Source: Viscum album
Taxonomy: Eukaryota; Streptophyta; Magnoliopsida; Santalales; Viscaceae
Direction of reading: 5' to 3'
Length of the DNA stretch: 64,000 bases
NCBI GenBank assembly: GCA_963277665.1
Contig: OY728121.1
Span: 955,456,097 to 955,520,096, forward strand
Shown piece by piece: positions 38,101 through 48,819 of this stretch. Every line of letters starts with the position of its first letter. Within the stretch, counting starts at the first letter, position 1. The notes below the pieces were generated by a model, which saw only the letters and a list, made by a program, of their open reading frames with translations, did no database searches and was not told the origin of the DNA. Made by a program: the position numbers and the translations under genes.

Positions 38101-38219
38101 AGTCTTCAATCCACTGGAAATTATGCCAATTTATAACCATGTACTTGAATTTATTTGATTTTTGATTAATTTTATTAGTAATTATTACTAATTATTACAA
38201 ATCTCAATATTTCCAACAG

Positions 38220-38549
38220 ATTTTTCTTTATTCTTAACATGTTCAAATCTTAAAGGGTCGCCAATTTTCAAGTCATTCACAATAAAAAGTTTGGGTCAAC
38301 CTTGTCCAATTTAAACTCTATAATTGTCCTTACATGGTTGATCATCTCGCAAGTAGTGTTGCAATTGGACGACACAAGTAATGAGAAAGACATGACTTGG
38401 GTTGTCCTATTGCAACACTACTTGCGAGGTGATCAACCAAGCAAGAACAATTATAGAGTTTACATTGGACATGGTTGACGCAAACTTTTTATTGGGCATA
38501 ACCTAAAAATTACCCTTTAAGATTTGAACTGTTAAGAATAAAGAAAAAC
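38220..38549. repeat. CACTA hairpin 2
   Basis: Inverted repeat with arms of about 155 bases (38220-38378 and 38396-38549) and a loop of about 17 bases. Mismatches and small indels are spread along the stem. Its sequence is unrelated to hairpins 1 and 3. Confidence 0.9.
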
Positions 38550-38850
38550 CTATTGAAAATATTGATAATTGTAATATTTTATAATTTTTTTATAATTTTA
38601 ATAATATTAATATTTTTTTATAAATATTAAACATATAATAATAAAATAATTATATTATAAGTATTATTTAACTATTAATATTAGAGTAATATAATATTTT
38701 ATATTATGTTACTATTTATTTTACTAATTATATTACTAATTATGTTACTAATTTTATTACTAATTATGTTACTAATTATGTTACTAATTAGAAATGCGAA
38801 GATATGCAGATACGTCGGCTGGTTAATCAATTATTGAATAGAAAAACAAA

Positions 38851-39096
38851 CGTAATTGACCGCTCATCTACCTCAATTTTGTTTTCATTTGTGTGTTGAG
38901 GTTGACAGGAAACTTCTGGCTCCACATATAATATGTGATTTTACTGTCAAAATTATAAACCTCCTCACCTTTATATTGGCGAGGAGGTTGATAAGTTTGA
39001 CAGTAAAAGCAGATATTACATGTGGAGGCAGAAGTTTCTGTCAAGCCTCAACACACAAATAAAAAGAAAATTGAGGTAGATGAGCGGTCAATCATG
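38851..39096. repeat. CACTA hairpin 3
   Basis: Inverted repeat with arms of about 119 bases (38851-38969 and 38978-39096) and a loop of eight bases. Long perfect stretches include GAGGTAGATGAGCGGTCAAT. It is less AT-rich than the surrounding sequence. Confidence 0.92.
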
Positions 39097-39500
39097 TTTC
39101 CTAATTATACTAATTGTTTCCTAATTAAATCTAATTGTTTCCTAATTAAATCTAATTGTTTCCTAATTAAATCTAATTATTTTGTAATTAAATTTAATTA
39201 TTTCCTGATTATACTAATTGTTTCCTAATTATACTAATTGTTTCCTAATTATACTAATTTTTTCCTAATTATACTAATTGTTTCCTAATTATACTAATTG
39301 TTTCCTAATTATACTAATTGTTTCCTAATTAAATCTAATGTTTCCTAATTATTTTAATTGTTTTTTAATTGAATCTAATTGTTTCCTAATTATTTTAATT
39401 ATTTCCTAATTATTTCTAATCAATTAAATCTAATTATTTCCTAATTATTTGATAATTATTTTAATTAAATCTAATTATTTCTTAATTATTTGATAAATAT
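39097..39500. repeat. CACTA minisatellite
   Basis: About 18 tandem, partly degenerate copies of a 20-24 base unit of the form TTTCCTAATTATACTAATTG, with AAATC variants. A related TTACTAATTATG block lies at 38715-38790. Confidence 0.9.
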
Positions 39501-39941
39501 ATATATATTTCTAATTATTACCAAAATATCCCCCAGGAGTGTCGAACCAAGAGTGCAGCAAGTCCCGTTGTCGTGTACCAGGTTACCCCGAGTCAAGCTC
39601 GAAACACCTTGTCAGAGTTTTCACTCCTAGGTACATCTATGTCAGAGCCGCCTCTACTTGTTCGTATCCAGACAAGGATTATTTGGTACAAGCACATAAA
39701 CTAATTATACTATATATCTAAACAATTAAAAAAAATAAAATTAACAATTAAAAATAAAATTAGCAATTAAAAATAATTTAACAATTAAAAAAATATAAAT
39801 ACCTTTAATAATCTGCACCAACTCCTTCCTTCCTCTTCTCGAAAGAAAAAATAAAAACAAAAAAAAATTCTGCTCAGATATGAAAATGAGAGAGAGAGAA
39901 GAATGGAGAACTGAATGTTATGGAAAAAAACGGATGGGGTG

Positions 39942-39949
39942 TATATATA
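39942..39949 (-). promoter_or_regulatory. TATA box of the CACTA genes
   Basis: On the - strand CTATATATAC, followed 30-40 bases downstream by a pyrimidine/CT-rich leader (TCTCTCTCTC near 39890), just inside the right subterminal array. The position fits the En/Spm promoter next to the transposon end. Transcription would start near 39915 (inference). Confidence 0.6.
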
Positions 39950-39954
39950 GGTTA

Positions 39955-40811
39955 GATTATTTGCGACGGTCGTATTTGTGACGGGAGACCGTCGCAAATA
40001 CTAGGTATTGCGACGGGATACCATCACAAATGCCTTCGCCCGCATTAAATAAAGGCGGCGATTAAAATTATTTTCGCGACGGGCCCTTTGCAAATAGCCA
40101 CCATTAGCGATGGGTGGCTATCCCCGTCGCAAATTTCTATTTACCGCCGCTGGTATTCGCGACGGGGCTCGTCGCAAATACCTTCGCCCGCATTAATTAC
40201 GGGATGCGGGTAAAAGGGTTGTTGCGACGGGCCCGTCACTAATGCCACACCATTAGCGACGGGCAGACATTCCCGTCAGAAATTTCTATTTACCATCGCC
40301 GGTATTTGCGACGGGAGGATATCCCCGTCGCAAATCCATATTTACCGCCGCCGGTATTTGCAACGGGACCCGTCGCAAATACCTCCCGTTGGATTATCTG
40401 TTGCGACGGGTACATAGTCCCGTCGTAAAACCGTATTTACTAATGCGGGGTATTTGCGACGAGCTCTAGGTGACCGTCGCAAATAGGCTTTACAGCGGCC
40501 AGTATTGGTGACGGGACCCGTCGCAAATAATACCAGATGAATATTTGTTTGCGACGGGGAAATTTCCCCATCGCAAATACTATTTACCACCGCCGGGTAG
40601 TTGCGACGGGTAGCCTTCTACCCGTCGCAAATATCCTTCCCTTGTTTTGGCGCGCGAACCGCGCCATTGAAATTACGACGGGCCCTGTATTTCCGTCACA
40701 AATAACTTCCCATTTGCGACGGGAAAATATTCTCGTCGCAAAAACCCTTTTCATCGGAGTTGTTGCAACGGGAATAAGTCCCATCGCAAATACCCCGTCG
40801 CAATAATCGTT
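39955..40811. repeat. CACTA right subterminal repeats
   Basis: Dozens of TTTGCGACGGG / CCCGTCGCAAAT motifs in alternating orientation over about 850 bases, roughly twice the left array. The TATA box lies at its inner edge, so bound TNPA-type protein could affect promoter activity, as known for En/Spm. Confidence 0.9.
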
Positions 40812-40824
40812 TTTTCCTGTAGTG
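40812..40824 (-). repeat. CACTA right terminal inverted repeat
   Basis: Reads CACTACAGGAAAA on the - strand; perfect partner of 31307-31319. Confidence 0.95.
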
Positions 40825-40827
40825 TTC
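40825..40827. repeat. Target-site duplication of CACTA, right copy
   Basis: TTC, matching 31304-31306. Confidence 0.9.
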
Positions 40828-41075
40828 CATATCAAGACAAGGATCAAAATATCAGAATTCAATAACATCACACCCAAGTGCACCACTAGAGGTGGAAATC
40901 ATTCAAATATAAAAGCTCAAAGCATGACATCAATTTTCCACCCCTGGAAACTTAGTCAACCCCCCATGCGTGGGGATCCAAGCACCCAAACATGATTTAT
41001 TTTCTCAGTTTCCACTACATCCAGGACTCTGATCTACCATGACCTAACTAGTAATACAAAAATAAGAATAAACTC

Positions 41076-41086
41076 CCTTGATACCA
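41076..41086 (-). other. Primer-binding site, Gypsy-2
   Basis: Reads TGGTATCAAGG on the - strand: an initiator tRNA-Met complement with two differences, two bases from the 5' LTR end. Confidence 0.75.
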
Positions 41087-41088
41087 TT

Positions 41089-42990
41089 TATAGTGCCCCA
41101 ACCTAGTTTTCCACTTCATCTGTACTCTAAACTGTTGGGCCACTGGGCCTTAGGCATGCCTCCCCGTATGCCAAAGGGTGTCAACTAGTAATGTGGTCCA
41201 AATTAGGTGTCAGTGGGGATATTAATCCCTTTAGTGATGATAATAATATTTATCCATACATATATAACATATAGGAAGGACCACAAAAACAGAAGCAACT
41301 AAATAAAAACAATAAAATCATATACAACAACAGAAGTAATAATAATCCCAAGGGAATCATATCATATGCAGATAAATATACAATTCAAGATAGGTCATAC
41401 AAAAATAGAAAATTAGGATAACCCATGGATGACTATATAAGTACATATATATAAAATCCCAAAAAGGAAGTAATGCTTGATGTATAGAAACCACCTGGTC
41501 CACTGACATCCATCCCATGAAATATCAATACATCAATAATCATTAATTTCTAGCTCCTGAGCCTAATCCATTACCTAATTAAAAAATCATAAAGTCTACA
41601 TGTATCCCTAGGGTCCCATGTAGGGTGTGACTATGAACTTAGTAAGTTATCACCAATGTGTTCCTGTCTTACATTCATAGTTATATAGTGTATGAATACG
41701 TAAATAAATAGCAGCAACTCACAAAAAATAATAAGCAACTATCTTCACTTGTACTCAATAGCCACCAACTCTCTTCACTTGTTTAGGGTGTGACTATGAA
41801 CTTAGTAGGTTATCACCAAAGTGTTCTTGTCTTACATCTATAATTATATAGTGTTTGAATATGTAAATAAATAGCTTCAAATCACACAAAATAATAATCA
41901 ACTCTCTTTACTTGTTCTCAATAGCCACAAGTGAGCATTTCACCTACTTTGGCCAATGATGGAGTGGAACGATATATCCATATTCTATCATACTATAAGA
42001 AAACTAGTATCTAAATCTCATACACATCACCTAGAACCTCATTCCATCTGATACATCATGTTACACCCATTGAGTAACCAACATCTAATCATAATGCCTA
42101 ACAACACATCCCAGGTCCCTTAGACCTCTTTTGAAAATTCACCATCGGATCAACAACTTGGTGTCTTAAGGAACAAATATATTAGTCCTCTAATATATAA
42201 AAAATCATCATCAACTCGATAGCTAAAAATCCCAAGTCATGAATATAGGCATCCTCTAATAATTTCGGCCCATTAGACTTGAATATAATGGTGAGCCTCA
42301 TCCCCCAACCGATGCTCTCAAACACCATCTCCTATGGATTTCTATAGTGATCACCTCATCTGCAACTAATGGTCAATACCATTCCCTAAGCTGCTAAAAC
42401 TACATAGGTCTCCACCCATAATGAGTGGTCAGAACCACCTCAATTGAGTTCTATTTGTGTGCACATGACTCCAACAGCACTGTCATCCAACAACAGTGAG
42501 AGACAATCACCTAAGGGAACCTAATCCACACCATCTAGTAACCTTGTTTCCACATGTGAACCACATCATACAAATATTGATGGTCAACACTATCCTATGT
42601 CCTATGGGCCATTATCTCATCCTAACAACCTTATCACCTCAATCCCGACAAACCATGTCACCTCAACTTGGTGATAAATATCACCCCATGTATATTAGGC
42701 CACACCATAATCTCGATGAACCATGTTATCTAAGTCCCAGTGATTAACATCACCTCAATACCTTAGTACATTCCCATCAGGTTCCCATGGAACTCATGTA
42801 ATCATATCACAATTAATTAATATAAACAATTTAAATTAGTTGGAAGGACATTCCCAACTGGTCAAAAGAACCAAACTCGACTTAATAAATTTTTAAAGAA
42901 GCAAGAGCATTCCCATAAGAATCCCATGAAATTCATTATAATTTAAAAATAAACATCAATTAATTATGGGTTTCACCTAGTGATTCACAC
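41089..42990 (-). repeat. Gypsy-2 5' LTR, truncated
   Basis: Pairs with the inner part of the 3' LTR (26167 to about 27895) and ends TA in place of CA at 41089. The outer quarter is missing: homology stops at about 42985. It carries a tandem duplication of about 158 bases (about 41624-41940) that the 3' LTR lacks. Confidence 0.82.
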
Positions 42991-45944
42991 TCAAATTTAC
43001 CCAAGAGAAGAATGTAGAATGGTCCTTATAGTCTAGCTTGGGTTGTCGAATCCTCAGAAACCTAAGAAGTAACCTACATACACATACATTCTATGGACTG
43101 TTTTTGGCTATTAAGTGGCCAACATGGATTGATTTTAGATGGTTTTAAAGTATATATAACAGATTTAAGTGAATTCAATTTAAAATAATTAGTTCATCCT
43201 AGGTTATCTCTCGGGGTGGATTGGATGAAATTCTTTTTTAACTATTTCAATTTTTTATTTTTGAGATGGGTTCATTTAAGAAGATCAAACAACATCCTCA
43301 GTTACTAGTTTAATACATACACACTTTAATACTAATCACATATACTCTTGAAGGATCAAAGTTTTGAGCACTTCAAGGTAAATGTTTGTATTAGCACTTG
43401 AAGTGTGTGGCCTTAAATTAAACAAGGACGATGGAGTTTAAAAATTATCAAATAAAAATCTCAGTTGAAAGAAGTGATTACACATTAATGGGGTGATAAA
43501 TAACATCCAATATAGCCCCTTGATACTCCCTTGGATCAACCCATAAGTGGGTTATCCCTCTATTGATTCTATGGTTTCAATGGAATCAGAAAGTAGACTC
43601 ATGAGGGAGGAAATAGAGAAGTAAAAAAAACAATGGAATAGTGATCACTTCACCATTGTGTGGTAATTTCACAAGGTTTGGTGTGAATAAATTCACACCT
43701 TGAACCAATGGTATCAAAGTGATATGGGGAACAATAGAATAAGAGGATAAGAATAACTTTTATTAATAAACTAAAGTTAATTGAACAAATTACATGTGAA
43801 AGAAAAACTTGAGACAACAAAATCACGGCATAACATTACAATTGAACAAAGCACCAAAGATTAAAAACTAATCCACCACCACTAACTTAGATAGGAATTT
43901 TTGGAGCCTTTGTTCGAGACTCCAACAGTAAAAATCATCCCACTTGATTATGGTAGGCCTAGGGTGGTGGAAAGCTTGTGGAACTTGGACTTTTCCACTC
44001 TTGACCCAAGGTGGCATCCAGCTTGAAACTACCAAACAGACGTGCCAAGAATACCTTCTATATTACTGACTTAGAGTGGGACATAGAAGAATAAAATGGA
44101 TCCCCGAATGTCTTCAAACCTCCTGTAAAATTTAGGACCATTTAAAGCTGTGGATTCCGAGATATGATTATATTAGTAGGATTTTTTTGGGCCGCAGAAT
44201 CTGGACTAGAATTTTATCTCCAAATTGGACCGCCTTAATAACCACCATGGAGGCCGAATTAGCACTGGATCCTGAAGTGTATAAACATGTTCATATTGAA
44301 GTGTAGATAAATTTACAAAAATATCAAATTAAAATATGCATAATTACATTCTTTAAAATAAGATTAATCATTGGATATTTTAAATGATGTTAAAAAATGT
44401 ACCACATAATAGTGCATTTTAAGAAGGAAATATAATCATAATGTGGAATTATGTTCAAAGTGTAAAATGAACTAAAATGGTGTTTATAAATAATAAAGAA
44501 TATTAATATTATATATATTAAAAATGAATATTATCCTCATTTGGTGACTAATCACACCCCCCAACTTGAGTTTTGCTAGTCCTGAGAAAAATATATCTCA
44601 ACAATATGAAATTTGAATTCTCTTTTCCGAAAACATTTTAACACACAATGGTCACAAAAAACACTTATACCAAAAAATATTGAAACCCATCCAAATATTT
44701 CAATACAAGATAGTTTCATAAGCAGATCCCAATCCCAAGATCATTCCTTTTTTCAAATTCATTGCCATATTTCATCCAATATCAATTAAGTATTAAGATG
44801 TGTTGTGTATCACAATAGACATAGGGGTTCATCTTTATTCAAGGGGGAATGAAGGAAGATCTCAGTGGAATCACATTTCAATATTAAGATGAGTATTCGA
44901 AAAAAATTTATTGTATTATTATTATTTTTTTGTTTTTGTTTTTTTTTTGTTTTTGCAATTTTTTACATGGTAATTGAAATTGCACTCAAAAGAGTCAACC
45001 CATGTAGCGAGACTTTGCCAATGACTCCCAGGCTCAAAGACCTTAGGGCACCAAGTGAATCCCACATACTCGGGCATCATCTCAAGTTAACTCATTTAAA
45101 AACAAATTAAAATTACCAAAAATAGAGATAAAATTACTAACTATGGGCCAGAAAACTATGGAGTCACGATCCCCAAGTGCCAAAAGCCACACATTAGGTC
45201 ATTTCATTACTCTACATGCAAATTTATTGTTTTTTTATTTTATTTTTGAATACTCATATTAAAAATAAAATTATCACCAAACCTATGCTATTTATTTGGG
45301 GGACCCCATGAACTCAAACTAATACCCCACTATCCAAAGGATGTTCATTGTGATTCTTTTTTTATTTGGATGAAAATACAAACAATGAAATATCACATTG
45401 GACAACCACACTTTCCAAAATCTATTCTCATGAAATAATACAAGGATTAAAATCATAATCGGGGCATGCTAAATTATTTGTTATTCAGTTTCAAAGTGTG
45501 CAATGTTTATTACCATGTTCAAAGTTAAAGGAATTTGTCCTTCCATTTACACACATTTTTTTCAAATCATTCATTTTTTACACAAAAAGGAAAAATTTTA
45601 TTTCATCTCCCCCCCAACTTCAAGTAACACTGTCCCCAGTGTTTGATGACATGAAAATTTAGAAGGAGTAGAGGAAGATAAGAGAAATTCAAAATGGAAA
45701 TTAAAATATGAGGATCATGGAATGAAGTCACCTGGTGGTTGAATTTGAAGTTCTTGCTGCTCCAATTTAGTCATTTGATATCCATGTCACTTGCAGAGTT
45801 CCCTAGTAGAAAAAAGAGAAAAAAAAGAGAGAAAAAAACAAAACAAAACAAAACAAAACCAAACAATATATATATATATATATATAATAAATAAAGTAAA
45901 ATATAAGTATATATATAAAAATTTTAGAATAAGGAAGCACAAAA

Positions 45945-46070
45945 AACCATAGGTCAGTGGTAAGCATGCGGCCCTGTCTCCCTTCGGTCCCGGGTTTGAG
46001 TCCCCGCGGCTTCGCCGGTTGTGACGGGGTTGGCCCCACGACCTATGACGTGCTCTTTTTTTATTTATTA
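45945..46070 (+). mobile_element. tRNA-derived SINE-like unit
   Basis: A box A (TAGGTCAGTGG, 45950-45960) and a box B (GGTTTGAGTCC, 45993-46003) each differ by one base from the RNA polymerase III consensus and lie 32 bases apart. A GC-rich body and a T-rich tail (TTTTTTTATTTATT, about 46056-46070) follow. It stands out as a GC island in AT-rich sequence. The region does not fold into an obvious full tRNA cloverleaf, so a SINE or tRNA-related retrosequence is likelier than a tRNA gene. No clear target duplication. Confidence 0.55.
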
Positions 46071-46471
46071 ATATATATATTTTTATTTTTATTGTATTTT
46101 TATTTTAACATACAAACACATAAAAATAAAATGAACTGATGATACATTGTCTTCTTTTTAAATTTTTGGGAAAGGTATTACTCAAGGATCACACCACATG
46201 ACACAGATGAATATGGTGCTCCCCTTTCATACCCATCCATACACATAATAGAAGAACATATCAATAGTCTATTTTTTTAAATACTAAAATGATTAATAAA
46301 AAAATGACTCCAAAAAGATTGAAAACATGAAAACCATTGGTTGCCTCCCATGCAGTGCTTTGTTTAACGTCGTTAGCCCGACATAGACCCCTAACTTACC
46401 CAATACCAATTTTCAACATTTTAAGGACCCCATATTTCTACATGTACACTATATTGAGATTGATTCTTTGT

Positions 46472-47139
46472 TTATATTTTTTTTTCGTGTGCAAACCTAT
46501 GTTCAATAATGAGTGGTAAAATCCAAGGAATATTAGAAATGGTTGATCCATTTTCTTTTTTAGTCTTTACAAAGACATTAAGAATCATTACCTCTTTATT
46601 GGTTTCAAGATAAGAAATTTTGAAAATTGGAAGTTTTTGGCTATCCCCAATGAATGGAAACATGAGGGTGGATGGAAAGTCCTTTTGTTAAAGTTCGGGT
46701 AGGCTAACACTTTCAGACATAGGTTGGGACTTTGAATCAAAATAAATTTCATTTTCAAAACTACTCAATATAATTGGTTCCTTTTGAATAGAATATTCAA
46801 CCACAAAATTGGAAAGATCAGTGATTGGAATGGATATGGACTCAAAGTTTGTGATTTATTCCAATGGTTCAATAATTTATTGTTCTGAAGAATCAAAGGA
46901 GTGATATTCTAGACACTCAATCCATGATGTCAAATTATCATCTTTTGAATCCAAAAAATAAATTTATTCTTGATTTAAATACCGTTCGATAATTCCTTTA
47001 TCTTCTCCATATTTCCCCAATCTAATGGTTGGTTCTTCAATAAATTTATGAGAGGTTTGTGGGAGAAAATAGTCTTCAATCAATGATGAGTAAGGTATAA
47101 CATGAGTGGGAATGGGTTCCATAACCGTCTCAAAGTTTT
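46472..47139 (-). pseudogene. Unrecognised broken reading frame in the relic
   Basis: One - strand frame stays largely open for about 220 codons with only four stops (near 46965, 46879, 46858 and 46690). It encodes an acidic, serine-rich protein with segments such as YLETNKEVMILNVFVKTKKE. I do not recognise a domain. It ends just upstream (in the - sense) of the TAAACAAAGCACTGCATGGGAGGC-like word usual after the last gene of Tat/Athila elements, so it may be the 3'-terminal gene of such an element. Its start is cut off by Gypsy-4. Confidence 0.45.
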
Positions 47140-48039
47140 TGTCACGACCCGACCCAACGGGGCTCGAGCCGCGACTCCCCGAGCCCACCTCCAATAGGCC
47201 AGGGGCTGGCGACCAGTGTCGAGTAGGCTATCACACACATGAGAGGAATTAGCCTAAGGTACCTGTACACACGCACCCACAAACACCTCCATACAACAGT
47301 GCAGAGATATAGAAACTGAAAAGTAAATGAATGCATAAAATCTATCCCAAACCAGAGTGCAACAGAAAAAGTACAAAGGAAAAAACAGGGCCCACCAAAG
47401 AAAACTACAAAGCACGTCCAACCTGCTCTGAAGAAGAGGAACACTGCCACAAACACCCGCCAGAAAGATCCCCCGGCACAGCTCCAGTAGACACCCCGAT
47501 CAACTCGCTCACTAAGCTCCGCCTGCTTCTGGTCCTCCTGGGACTCCGTCAAAAGGCCTGTGGTCTGCACAAGACACAAACATGTGCGGGCAAAGGCCGT
47601 TCAGGGGTGAGTATAAACATACTCAGTAGGCACCGTAAAAACCCAAAACCCAAGGGAGCAACTGAAAGGCAACAGTCCGCTCAACCCAGCCAGAGGGAAC
47701 CCAGACGAGAGAGAAACTCCATCTCGTGACCATCCTCGGCTATACACAACTAGTCAGCTCAGCTCAGCTCAGGTGTATGCCCATACATACACCTTGAACA
47801 ATCCAGATATACTCAGCTCACGCCACAAACCACAAGAGGTACCGACCTCATCACCAGTAACTGTCCCAACCAGGAGAGTACACCACACGAACACTGTCAT
47901 ACCAGATGACACTCTTCCGAGAGATACACTCCATCGGGTTTCTCACAAACCTCTCAGACACTCACCCGAGAGATCACGCTCGTCAAATAACATCATTGAG
48001 GAAACATCTTTGAAACAACAAAACCACCAAACTCCTTGG

Positions 48040-48690
48040 ATAGGGGATCTCTCCTAGGGTCCGCTAGGGGATACCAGAACCCACTCCGGTATACAAAGCT
48101 CACAGATAGGGGATCACTCCTAGGGTCCGCTGGGGGATACCACGACCCGATCTAGCGTACGTAGTACTCACAGATAGGGGATCACACCCAGGATCCGCTG
48201 GGGGATACCACAACCCGATCTGGCGCTCGACAGAAACTCCACACTCAGATAGAGGATCATCGTCCATATAAAGATGGTCACGATGATACCAGAACCCTAT
48301 ATGGTATAACTCGCGATATAGGGGATCTAACCGATGATGCCACAACCCTACCGAAACCACGCCCTGAGTAGGGGATCACATATCCAACGATACTGCAACC
48401 CTACTATAAACCTCATGCTGAGTAGGGGATCGTAAACCCGACGATGCCACAACCCTATTGTGCACGACCCACCGCATAGGGGATCATATTCCCGATGATT
48501 CCACAAACCCTACGGGGTTAACCTGCTAGATAGGGGATCACCACCCGTGAAAAAAATAGTCACAGCGATACCAAGAACCCGATCTAGGGTAAAGATGCTA
48601 GAGGATCTGATCTAGGCCCACCGGTGGGATACCATAACTCTAACAGTTAAAACATCCCATCGAGAGGATCAAAAACCCCTACGAAGGTTG
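48040..48690. repeat. Degenerate tandem array in the Gypsy-4 LTR
   Basis: About nine or ten units of 50-75 bases, each beginning near ATAGGGGATC and holding a GATACCACAACCC-like word. Units near 48105-48247 are closest to one another. The array occupies a place in the LTR comparable to the Gypsy-1 arrays at 2531-2880. Confidence 0.85.
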
Positions 48691-48819
48691 TGATGCCGCG
48701 CGAACCCTCATAGGATTGAACCAAGTGAGAACCCTCAACCACTGCTGGTCCAAACGTCGCTAACCCGAGCGACCCGCCCAACGCCACACTGCGCACCTCC
48801 TAGGATAAAACCGAGGCCA

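Larger units (their letters stand above)
37700..39802 (-). other. Probable leader intron of the CACTA transcript
   Basis: On the - strand a donor AAAG|GTAT lies at 39802 and an acceptor TTTTGTAG|AAAC at 37700, ten bases before the TNPD ATG at 37689. Between them are no coding frames but AT-rich sequence, a minisatellite and three large inverted repeats. The 39540-39690 segment is less AT-rich and could be an extra leader exon. Splicing is inferred from site consensus only. Confidence 0.5.
31307..40824 (-). mobile_element. CACTA (En/Spm) DNA transposon, complete ends, 9.5 kb
   Basis: Both termini read CACTACAGGAAAA inward, forming a perfect 13-base inverted repeat, flanked by a TTC duplication. 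Subterminal regions (31325-31730 and 39955-40811) are packed with GCGACGGG-type motifs in both orientations, the usual transposase-binding arrangement. Between them, on the - strand, lie a TNPD-like transposase gene and then a TNPA-like gene, with a TATA box near the right end. Both genes have stops, so it was once autonomous in layout but is now defective. Confidence 0.95.
26167..42990 (-). mobile_element. Gypsy-2: reverse-strand LTR element with gag remnant, split by CACTA
   Basis: 3' LTR at 26167-28700, PPT at 28701-28710, internal region 28711-31306 plus 40828-41075, PBS at 41076-41086, and a truncated 5' LTR from 41089 to about 42990. The LTRs share long blocks, for example 26167-27895 against 41089-42985. 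Without the CACTA insertion the internal region is only about 2.9 kb. It holds a Gypsy gag fragment but no reverse transcriptase or integrase, so this copy is non-autonomous. Confidence 0.82.
42991..47139 (-). mobile_element. Old LTR-element relic, Tat/Athila-like non-coding sequence
   Basis: Three signatures recall the non-coding 3' internal regions of Tat/Athila-type Gypsy elements, all on the - strand: CCCCCCAACTTGAGTTTTGC near 44565-44585, CCCCAACTTCAAGTAACACTGTCCCCAGTG near 45610-45640, and a GTTGCCTCCCATGCAGTGCTTTG word followed by TTAACGTCGTTAGC near 46343-46380. I know these as recurring words and could not search for them. A PBS-like word (AATGGTATCAAAG) occurs near 43708. No LTR pair was found. 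The right end is cut by Gypsy-4 at 47140. Confidence 0.45.

Noticed and set aside
45943..46045. Functional tRNA gene
   Set aside because: Boxes A and B are present but I cannot fold acceptor, anticodon and T arms into a normal cloverleaf. A SINE-like origin fits better.
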